Source of the DNA: Caldifarciminota bacterium
GTDB lineage: Bacteria > Hydrothermota > Tepidihabitantia > Tepidihabitantales > JAOUPE01
Direction: 5' to 3'
DNA: 21,713 nucleotides
NCBI GenBank assembly: GCA_029880025.1
Contig: JAOUPE010000006.1
Coordinates: 1 to 21,713 of the forward strand
The position numbers and the translations under genes are program-made. Of this stretch, positions 14,887-21,713 are shown in pieces (position 1 is the stretch's first letter; each line of letters starts with the position of its first letter). The notes under the pieces are model-generated. The model was given only the letters and a program-made list of their open reading frames with translations, made no database searches and had not been told where the DNA came from.

Positions 14887-17139
14887 TGGCGTTAAGCGTC
14901 GGGTGCCTTGCTTTAGGCGTTCGCTAATCCCAGGAATTGCATCTCGAATTACCGAGATGCTTGAATTTCCATAATTTGCCACATATATGCGGTTCTGTTG
15001 CGAGTTATGGGTAAAGGCAATTGGTTGGTTCCCAACCTCGATGGTTGTAATAACCGTGTCGCCGACACCATCAATAACCGTTACATTAGAGCTCAAATAA
15101 TTAGCACAGAATATCTTATTGTTAATTGAATTATAGGCTAAGTCACCAGGGCTCTCTCCTACTCGAAGTAGCATTATCGCCCGATTGGTCGCTCCATCGT
15201 ACACATCCACATCGCCGCTCCCTTGATTAGCGCAATAGACTTTATTGCCAATCGGATTATAGGCTAAGACAACTGGGCGAATGCCAACGCGAATGGTTGC
15301 GATTACGGTATCGGTTGCGCCGTCAATCACGGTAGCATTGGCATTATAACGATTAGCGCAATAAATCTTATTATTGGTTGGATTATAAACTAAAGCACGA
15401 GGGTCTCCTACCGGAATTCCTGCAATCACGGTGTCGGTTTCACCATCAATCACAACAATATTATCATTATATGCATCAGAACAGTAAATCTTATTATTGG
15501 TTGGATTATAAACTAAAGCACAAGTCAATCCTTCCTCTCCGATAGTAATCGATTTAATCACCGTATCGGCAGCGCCATCAATCACGGTAACATAACCGTA
15601 ATACAAAGTATCTTCAACAATATTACTACAATAAACTTTATTGTTGGTCAGGTTATAAACTAAAGCAGCTGGAGACTCTCCGACTGCAATTGATGTAATC
15701 ACGATATCAGAAGCGCCATCAACCACCGTTATAGTGCCATTATAATTAGGATATCCCCCACTATTCATGCAATAGACCTTATTATTAGTTGGATTATAAA
15801 GTAAAACCGAAGGATTGTCTCCGACCAGAATTGTTGTGATTACCCGATTTGTTGACCCATCAATTACGGTGACGGTACCGTTATCCTTATTAGCACAATA
15901 GACTTTATTATCCGTCACATTATAGACCAAATCATATGGATGACAAGGTCCGATTGGAATCGTTATAATCATCTGATTGGTTGCGCCGTCAATCACCGTG
16001 ACATCGTTACTTTGCTCATTAGCACAACAGATTTTATTGTCGGCAGAATTATAGACTAAGGCACAAGGACCGTTTCCTGTTTGAACCGAGGTAATCACCT
16101 GATTGGTTGTGCCGTCAATCACACTAACATTATCATCCCCTAAATTAGCGCAATATATTTGATTGTTAATTGGATTATAAATTAAGGTGCTGGGGTTATG
16201 ACCGACTCGAATTATTGTGATTGTTCGGTTAGTTGCCCCGTCAATCACATCCACATCATTGCTTTGATAGTTGGCACTATATACTTTATTATCCGCAGGA
16301 TTATATACCAGAGCACGAGGTTCATCCCCAACCAGAATTGTTGTAATCACGGTATCGGCAGTGCCATCAATTACCGTCACATCGTCGCTCCATCCATTAG
16401 CGCAATAGATTTTATTGTCCGTAGGATTATAGACCAAAGCCTGGGGATAATTTCCTACGAGAATGGTTGTAATCACGGTATCGGCTGCACCGTCAATTAT
16501 GGCTAAATTGTCGTTGTTACGACTTACGCAGTAGAGCTTATTATCAGTTGGATTATAGCAGAGGTTAAAAAAACTACCCATTACGGTTATGGTTCCAATC
16601 AGGCTATCGGTCGTTCCGTCAATCACTGTTATATTGCCGTCCTCATCTGCACAATAGACCTTGTTGTTGGTTGGATTATAGCACAGGTCGCAAGGGTATT
16701 CTCCTACCGTCACAGTGGCGATGATGCGGTTAATTGCTCCATCAATGATGGCAACATTGTCGGTTTCTTCGTTTGCACAATAGACCTTGTTGTTGGTTGG
16801 GTTGTAGCATAGTGCTGAGGTTAGGGAACCGGTCGCAATTCTCGCAATTTTTTGATTTGTTGCGCCATCAATTGCAATTACACAATCGCTTTCCTCGCCA
16901 CCGACATAGACCGTATTATTCACCGAATTATAGGCAAAGCAATTAGGTGAACCGATGCCGCTCCCCGAATCTGGCAAATAGATTGTTGTCTCAAGCCATT
17001 GGGCAGATAAGAGAGCAGGGAGCAGGGAGCAGAGAGCAGTAAAACGAAGGATGAGAGACGATGGACGATGGAAAAAAGACACTACTTCCTTCTTTTGGGA
17101 AAAAAACTTCTGATTTCGCACAATGAATATTTTAGACAT
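14662..17139 (-). CDS. YVTN beta-propeller repeat protein, T9SS-sorted (third complete copy from the array end)
   Basis: 825 aa; signal peptide, sixteen YVTN repeats and a T9SS type A tail ending EKFIITK. Repeat lengths vary more than in the copies nearer the array end. Repeats 3 and 12 are 41 residues, while repeats 10 and 11 are expanded to about 47-49 by loops rich in Tyr, Asn and Gly (SGGYPNYNG, IVEDTLYYG). These insertions fall at the same loop of the blade, after YC.N, and suggest a surface-exposed variable site. Repeats 6 and 14 are of the DVDV.DGATNR type. The linker between propeller and tail (SERLKQGTRRL) differs from the ECRTLDAKRL form of the adjacent copies. The T tract near the start is T7CCC. 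Confidence 0.9.
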   Translation of the reverse strand: MSKIFIVRNQKFFSQKKEVVSFFHRPSSLILRFTALCSLLPALLSAQWLETTIYLPDSGSGIGSPNCFAYNSVNNTVYVGGEESDCVIAIDGATNQKIARIATGSLTSALCYNPTNNKVYCANEETDNVAIIDGAINRIIATVTVGEYPCDLCYNPTNNKVYCADEDGNITVIDGTTDSLIGTITVMGSFFNLCYNPTDNKLYCVSRNNDNLAIIDGAADTVITTILVGNYPQALVYNPTDNKIYCANGWSDDVTVIDGTADTVITTILVGDEPRALVYNPADNKVYSANYQSNDVDVIDGATNRTITIIRVGHNPSTLIYNPINNQIYCANLGDDNVSVIDGTTNQVITSVQTGNGPCALVYNSADNKICCANEQSNDVTVIDGATNQMIITIPIGPCHPYDLVYNVTDNKVYCANKDNGTVTVIDGSTNRVITTILVGDNPSVLLYNPTNNKVYCMNSGGYPNYNGTITVVDGASDIVITSIAVGESPAALVYNLTNNKVYCSNIVEDTLYYGYVTVIDGAADTVIKSITIGEEGLTCALVYNPTNNKIYCSDAYNDNIVVIDGETDTVIAGIPVGDPRALVYNPTNNKIYCANRYNANATVIDGATDTVIATIRVGIRPVVLAYNPIGNKVYCANQGSGDVDVYDGATNRAIMLLRVGESPGDLAYNSINNKIFCANYLSSNVTVIDGVGDTVITTIEVGNQPIAFTHNSQQNRIYVANYGNSSISVIRDAIPGISERLKQGTRRLTPEIYPNPAKSVIRVRCPLSEKENMILKIFDVSGKLVKEVQFSQPEAKISLKGISSGVYFLQFGTEKIAEKFIITK

Positions 17140-17360
17140 TTCTATTTCGTTATAATAAACTTTTTAGCTATTTTCTCGGCTCCAAATTGTAGAAAGTAGA
17201 CACCCGAACTTATCCCCTTTAGCGAGATTTTTGCCTCCGGTTGAGAAAATTGCACTTCCTTTACCAGCTTGCCTGAAATATCAAATATTTTAATGGTTTC
17301 TTTTTCGGATAACGGATAACGGACACGAAGCACGGATTTTGCCGGATTTGGATAGATTTC
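16967..17360 (-). repeat. Junction repeat 3
   Basis: Third copy, spanning the end of the gene at 17142 and the start of the gene at 14662. It is 394 bp, with the codons for residues NMIL in the tail reduced to TI. T7 tract at 17100-17106 (minus strand). Confidence 0.85.
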
Positions 17361-19616
17361 TGGCGTTAAGCGTTTAGCGTCAAGCGTTCTGTATTCTTCG
17401 ATTCCGACTACATCCCGAATTACCGAGATGCTTGAGCTTCCATAATTTGCGACATAGATTCGGTTCTGTTGCGGATTATGAGTAAAAGCAATAGGTTCAT
17501 TCCCGACATCAATCGTTGTAATCACCGTGTCAGTTGTTCCCTCAATCACAGTTACATCATTACTGTCTTCATTCGCACAAAAGACCTTATTGCTCATTGG
17601 GTTATAGATTAAGGACACGGGTCTACCTCCGACAAGAATGGTTGTAATCACGCTATCAGTTGTACCACCAATTACTGTCACGTTATTACTATAGCGGTTT
17701 GTACAGTAAATCTTATTGTTAATTTGATTATAGCACAGAGCACAAGGTCTTTCTCCTGTTGTTATGGTTTTAATTACAGTGTCGGTTGCGCCGTCAATCA
17801 CCGTGACCGAGGCGTCATATTCGTTGGCACAGTAAACTTTATTATTGGTTGGATTATAACCTAAAGCGCAGGGATCTTCTCCTGCTCGAACTATTGTTAT
17901 TGGTTGATTGGTTGCTCCGTCAAACACATCTATGTCATAACTCTCTTCATTAGCGCAATAGATTTTATTGCCAATCGGATTATAGATTAAAGCACATGGG
18001 TACAAACCTACTCGAAGATATGTAATTACACTGTCAGCTTCTCCGTCAATCACCACGACTTTGGTCTCACCGCTGGTGCAATAAACTTTATTATTGGTCG
18101 GATTATAAACTATAGCAGGAAACTCCTCAAATTCCTCAACCGGGATGGTAGTAAGCACGGTGTCGGTTGCACCATCAATCACCGTGACTGTCTCGTCGTC
18201 ATAATTGGCACAATAAACTTTGTTGTTGGTTGGATTGTAAAGTAAAGCATGGGGATAATCTCCTACCGGAATAATTGTAATTACCTGATTACTCATGCCG
18301 TCAATCACAATAACCATATTACCCCTGTCATCGGCGCAATAAATTTTATTATCGGTCGAATTATAGACTAAGGCGCAAGGACAAAAAACACCAACCTGGA
18401 TGGTTGTTATCACTTGATTAGTTGCACCATCAATAACTGTTACATTATCGCTCTCATTGTTTGCGCAATAGACCTTATTGTTCTGAGAATTATAAACAAA
18501 GGCGCAAGGTCTATCTCCTACTTGAACGGTTGCAATTACTTGATTGGTAACACCATCAATTACATTAACATTATCATCACTGCTATTTGAACAATAGACT
18601 TTATTATCATTAGAATTATAGCTTAAAGCACTCGGGTAGTGACCGACTCGAATTATTGTGATGGTTCGATTGGTTGAACCGTCAATCACATCCAAATCGT
18701 TGCTGTAATAATTGGCGCAATAAATCTTATTGTCAGTTGGGTTATAGATTAAGGCGCAAGGTGACTGCCCGACCCGAACGGTTGTAATCACGCTGTCGGT
18801 AGCACCGTCAATTACAGTAACGGTGCCATTATAATATGGGTAGTTATCACAATTAGCACAATAGACCTTGTTGTCAGTAGGATTATAAACTAAAGCGTAA
18901 GGTCTTTGTGTCACCGGCACAGTTGCGATTAAGCTATCCGTTGCTCCATCAATCACCATGACATTATTGCTTTGACGATTCGCACAATAAATCTTATTAT
19001 TGGTAGGGTTATAGAGCAATGCACTTGGTTCATTGCCAACCGGCACAATCGCAATCACAGTATCGGTTGTGCCATCAATTATCGCTACACTGTCGATATT
19101 GTAATAATTCGAGTTGGCACAGTATATTTTATTGTTTATCGAATTATAACATAAAAGACGAGGATAATGTCCTACGGTAAGGGTGGTAATTACAGTATTG
19201 GTTGCACCGTCAATTATCGTAATACTTGAATCTGCCTGGTAGGCACCTGTGTTGACACAATAGACCTTGTTATTAGTCGTATTACAGTATAGAGCCGAAG
19301 TGTAGGAGTTAGTTACAATCTTCTTAATTTTCTGATTAGTTGCTCCATCAATTGCAATAATGCAATCGCCACCACCGCCGACATATACGGTATTATTTAC
19401 CGAATTATAAGCAAGGCAATTGGGATTTTTGACGCCGCTCAGGGAATCTGGTAAATAGATTGTGGTTTCCAGCCATTGGGCGAATAAGAGAGCAGGGAGC
19501 AAGGAGCAGAGAGCAGTAAAACGAAGGATGAGAGACGATGGATGATTGAAGAAAGATACTGCTTCCTTCTTTTTGGGAAAAAACTTCTGATTTCGCACAA
19601 TAAATATTTTAGACAT
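17142..19616 (-). CDS. YVTN beta-propeller repeat protein, T9SS-sorted (fourth complete copy from the array end)
   Basis: 824 aa; signal peptide, sixteen YVTN repeats and a T9SS type A tail ending KKFIITK. Repeats 2, 3 and 5 have Tyr-, Asn- and Asp-rich insertions after YC.N (TGAYQADSS, SNYYNIDS, CDNYPYYNG), and repeat 10 has an acidic insertion near its end (VEEFEEFP). The signal peptide differs slightly (FPKKKEAVSFFNHPSS). Codon 20, a GTG in the other three complete copies, is GTA here. Thus the alternative GTG start is not available in this copy, which favours the ATG at 19616. The T tract is T6CCC followed by A5. It starts 2 nt after the partial gene at the right edge. Confidence 0.9.
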   Translation of the reverse strand: MSKIFIVRNQKFFPKKKEAVSFFNHPSSLILRFTALCSLLPALLFAQWLETTIYLPDSLSGVKNPNCLAYNSVNNTVYVGGGGDCIIAIDGATNQKIKKIVTNSYTSALYCNTTNNKVYCVNTGAYQADSSITIIDGATNTVITTLTVGHYPRLLCYNSINNKIYCANSNYYNIDSVAIIDGTTDTVIAIVPVGNEPSALLYNPTNNKIYCANRQSNNVMVIDGATDSLIATVPVTQRPYALVYNPTDNKVYCANCDNYPYYNGTVTVIDGATDSVITTVRVGQSPCALIYNPTDNKIYCANYYSNDLDVIDGSTNRTITIIRVGHYPSALSYNSNDNKVYCSNSSDDNVNVIDGVTNQVIATVQVGDRPCAFVYNSQNNKVYCANNESDNVTVIDGATNQVITTIQVGVFCPCALVYNSTDNKIYCADDRGNMVIVIDGMSNQVITIIPVGDYPHALLYNPTNNKVYCANYDDETVTVIDGATDTVLTTIPVEEFEEFPAIVYNPTNNKVYCTSGETKVVVIDGEADSVITYLRVGLYPCALIYNPIGNKIYCANEESYDIDVFDGATNQPITIVRAGEDPCALGYNPTNNKVYCANEYDASVTVIDGATDTVIKTITTGERPCALCYNQINNKIYCTNRYSNNVTVIGGTTDSVITTILVGGRPVSLIYNPMSNKVFCANEDSNDVTVIEGTTDTVITTIDVGNEPIAFTHNPQQNRIYVANYGSSSISVIRDVVGIEEYRTLDAKRLTPEIYPNPAKSVLRVRYPLSEKETIKIFDISGKLVKEVQFSQPEAKISLKGISSGVYFLQFGAEKIAKKFIITK

Positions 19617-19843
19617 TTCTATTTCGTTATAATAAACTTTTTAGCTATTTTCTCGGCTCCAAATTGTAGAAAGTAGACACCCGAACTTATCCCCTTTAGC
19701 GAGATTTTTGCCTCCGGTTGAGAAAATTGCACTTCCTTTACCAACTTTCCCGAAACATCGAAGATTTTGAGTTCTATCGGCTTTTTTTCGGATGCCGGAT
19801 AACGGAAACGAAGCACGGATTTTGCTGGATTTGGATAGATTTC
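19444..19843 (-). repeat. Junction repeat 4
   Basis: Fourth and most divergent copy, spanning the end of the partial gene at 19619 and the start of the gene at 17142. T6 tract at 19578-19583 (minus strand). The tail segment reads SEKKPIELKIF instead of SEKENMILKIF. Confidence 0.85.
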
Positions 19844-21713
19844 TGGAATTAAGCATTCAGCGTCAAGCTTCGAGCATTCTTCAATCCCAGGAATCTCATC
19901 TCTAATCACCGAGATACTGGAACTCTCATAATTTGCGACATAGATTCGGTTCTGCTGCGGATTATGGGCAAAGGCGACTGGTTCTTCTCCAACCTCAATC
20001 GTTATAATTACCTGATTAGTAACCCCGTCAATTATTGATACGCAGTTGCTATCTTCGTTTGCGCAATAGATTTTGTTGTTGATTGGATTGTAGCAAAGGT
20101 CACTAGGATAGTTTCCTACCAACACAGAGGCAATGACGCTATCCGATGTGCCATCAATTATAGTTACATCGTCGCTGTAGATATTTGCGCAATAGACCTT
20201 ATTATTGGTCGGATTATAAACTAAGGTCCAAGGTCCATTTCCTACGGTAACAGTTGTAATCACTGAATTGGTTGCACCATCAATTATCGTCACATTATCG
20301 CTATCATAATTAGCGCAATAAACCTTATTATTGGTCGGATTATAAACTAAGGCCCAAGGTTCATATCCTACGGTAACGGTTGTAATCACTTGATCGGTTG
20401 TTCCATCAATAACATCTACATCATTGCTTTCTAAATTAGCACAATATACTTTATTATCATTCGGATTATGAAGCAAGGCGCAAGGATATTGTCCGACTCG
20501 AATTATCCTGATGGTTCGATTGGTCTCACCATCAATTATATCGATATCGTTACTGTAAGAATTGGCGCAGTAAATCTTATTGCTGTTTGGGTTATAGACT
20601 AAAGAACTGGGTTCTTGTCCGACTGGAATTGTTGTAATCACTTGATTAGTAAAACCATCAATCACTGTTATATTATTGCTATTCCGATAAGCTGAATAGA
20701 CTTTATTGTTAATCAGATTATAGACTAAAGCACGCGGTGTAATTCCGGCTGAGACTACTGTAATTACTTGGTTCGTTACGGCATCAATCACTATGACATT
20801 ATCACCCCAATCATCAGCACAATAAACTTTATTATTGGTTGGATTATAAACTAAAGCGCTGGGAGAAGCATACCCAACTGGAATTTTTACAATTATCTGA
20901 TTGGTTGCTCCGTCAATCACTGTGACATTATCACTGTAAGAATTAGCACAATAGACTTTATTGTTGGCGGGGTTGTAGCATAAAAAAAGAGGGCCATTTC
21001 CTGTGGTTACAATTGCAATCACGGTGTCGGTCGCACCATCAATTATAGTAACATCGTCACTGGAACTATTAGCGCAATAGACCTTGTTGCTGGTCAGGTT
21101 ATAACAAAGGGCAGAGGGTTCATAGCCGACCGTTAAAGTTTTAATTACGCTGTCGGTTACTCCATCAATTATTGTCACCTTATTGCTATAGTAATTAGAA
21201 TTAACACAATATATCTTATTGTTGATTGGATTATAACATAGGGCATACGGTTCCTCTCCTGTAGGTACAAATCCAATCACGGTGTCAGTTGCACCATCGA
21301 TTACGGTCACACTATCAGAGTAATTATTTGCACAATAAACCTTGTTGCTGGTTGAGTTGTAACATAAGGCATAAGGATAATATCCTGCCTGCACGGTTGC
21401 AATTATAGTATCGGTTGCTCCGTCAATTATGGTCAGATTGTTACTGAGTAGGTTTGCACAATAGACCTTATTGCTGTTAGGATTATAACACAATGCCTTA
21501 GGATAGCTTCCTACCGGCACAGTAGTAACAACGTTGTTGGTTGCTCCGTCAATCACGGTTATATTATTGCTCCCTTGATTGGCACAATAGACTTTATTGT
21601 TAGTTATGTTGTAACATAAGGCACAAGGATATCTGCCTGCCGGGATAGTCGCAATGATACTGTTAGTTGCGCCATCAATTATTGTCACACTGTCTTTATC
21701 CCAGCCTGTGCAG
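19619..21713 (-). CDS. YVTN beta-propeller repeat protein, T9SS-sorted (partial, 5' end outside window)
   Basis: At least 697 codons; the frame stays open through the right edge. A possible start at 21688 is an internal GTG inside a repeat (KDS-V-TIIDG), not a true start. What is visible is the second half of one repeat, fourteen further repeats and the T9SS tail ending KKFIITK. If this copy also has sixteen repeats, the visible fragment is repeat 2, and the missing part is about 90-100 codons (signal peptide, repeat 1, start of repeat 2). On that numbering the 43-residue form falls at repeat 8, as in the other copies, and the NRTIRIIRVG-type repeat at 11. The operon promoter must lie beyond the window. 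Confidence 0.88.
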   Translation of the reverse strand, partial: CTGWDKDSVTIIDGATNSIIATIPAGRYPCALCYNITNNKVYCANQGSNNITVIDGATNNVVTTVPVGSYPKALCYNPNSNKVYCANLLSNNLTIIDGATDTIIATVQAGYYPYALCYNSTSNKVYCANNYSDSVTVIDGATDTVIGFVPTGEEPYALCYNPINNKIYCVNSNYYSNKVTIIDGVTDSVIKTLTVGYEPSALCYNLTSNKVYCANSSSDDVTIIDGATDTVIAIVTTGNGPLFLCYNPANNKVYCANSYSDNVTVIDGATNQIIVKIPVGYASPSALVYNPTNNKVYCADDWGDNVIVIDAVTNQVITVVSAGITPRALVYNLINNKVYSAYRNSNNITVIDGFTNQVITTIPVGQEPSSLVYNPNSNKIYCANSYSNDIDIIDGETNRTIRIIRVGQYPCALLHNPNDNKVYCANLESNDVDVIDGTTDQVITTVTVGYEPWALVYNPTNNKVYCANYDSDNVTIIDGATNSVITTVTVGNGPWTLVYNPTNNKVYCANIYSDDVTIIDGTSDSVIASVLVGNYPSDLCYNPINNKIYCANEDSNCVSIIDGVTNQVIITIEVGEEPVAFAHNPQQNRIYVANYESSSISVIRDEIPGIEECSKLDAECLIPEIYPNPAKSVLRFRYPASEKKPIELKIFDVSGKLVKEVQFSQPEAKISLKGISSGVYFLQFGAEKIAKKFIITK

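Larger units (their letters stand above)
9756..21713 (-). repeat. Tandem array of five paralogous YVTN genes, period about 2.45-2.48 kb
   Basis: Starts at 12206, 14659, 17139 and 19616 are spaced 2453, 2480 and 2477 bp apart. Inside each unit there is a second periodicity of about 126 bp (one propeller blade), with many near-identical 20-40-bp stretches encoding NK-[IV]-YCAN and the blade ends. All genes point the same way with 2-nt spacers, so the array reads as one operon. Confidence 0.9.

Noticed and set aside
21686..21688. A start codon for the right-edge YVTN gene at 21688
   Set aside because: It is an internal GTG (Val) within a blade; the frame continues open to the window edge, so the gene is truncated by the window.
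9756..21713. Regular ~126-bp DNA repeats resembling a CRISPR or satellite array
   Set aside because: The repeats are one propeller blade each, stay in frame throughout and have no direct-repeat/spacer structure.
1..21713. tRNA, rRNA, insertion sequence, integrase or phage genes
   Set aside because: None seen on either strand; there is no transposase-like frame, no terminal inverted repeats and no tRNA-like cloverleaf in the gaps.

Overview
The window looks like a chromosomal segment from an uncultured, Gram-negative-type bacterium with a type IX secretion system (T9SS). The best guess is a lineage related to candidate division WOR-3 (Stahlbacteria) or another member of the wider FCB group. 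The support is the AT-rich composition, an outer-membrane-type C-terminus at the left edge, a DUF3160 lipoprotein/exported-protein gene, a cytosolic group 3b [NiFe] hydrogenase operon, and several very large YVTN-repeat proteins with Por-secretion (T9SS) tails. The taxonomic call is inference; no rRNA is present.

Left part, + strand (1-4157): the last 33 codons of a probable outer-membrane beta-barrel protein; a likely terminator; a promoter and a small exported protein made of two carboxypeptidase-regulatory-like domains, followed by a good intrinsic terminator; then a DUF3160 gene (apparently leaderless) and fabD, 15 nt apart.

Middle, - strand (4389-9036): a compact operon in the order beta, gamma, delta, alpha (hydB-hydG-hydD-hydA) encodes a complete heterotetrameric group 3b NAD(P)-linked [NiFe] hydrogenase (sulfhydrogenase type), followed by a Cys-rich zinc-finger-like protein of unknown function. 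All metal-binding motifs of the hydrogenase are intact. The operon starts from a near-consensus promoter located just in front of a TTG start codon. A back-to-back promoter fires the other way, toward a small GIY-YIG-like protein with a C-terminal CxxC (9238-9564). A perfect dyad lies between the two -35 boxes.

Right part, - strand (9756-21713): five tandem paralogous genes, four complete (816-825 aa) and one cut by the window edge, each separated by only 2 nt. Each complete protein has a signal peptide, sixteen ~42-residue YVTN-type beta-propeller repeats and a T9SS sorting domain. About 400 bp around every gene junction is nearly identical, whereas the repeat cores are divergent and mosaic. 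This points to unequal crossover or gene conversion, and it is the most unusual structure in the window. The last copy of the array has a different C-terminal tail. The signal-peptide DNA carries a homopolymer T tract whose length differs between copies and degenerate short tandem repeats, and repeat 8 of 16 carries the same one-residue expansion in all five genes.
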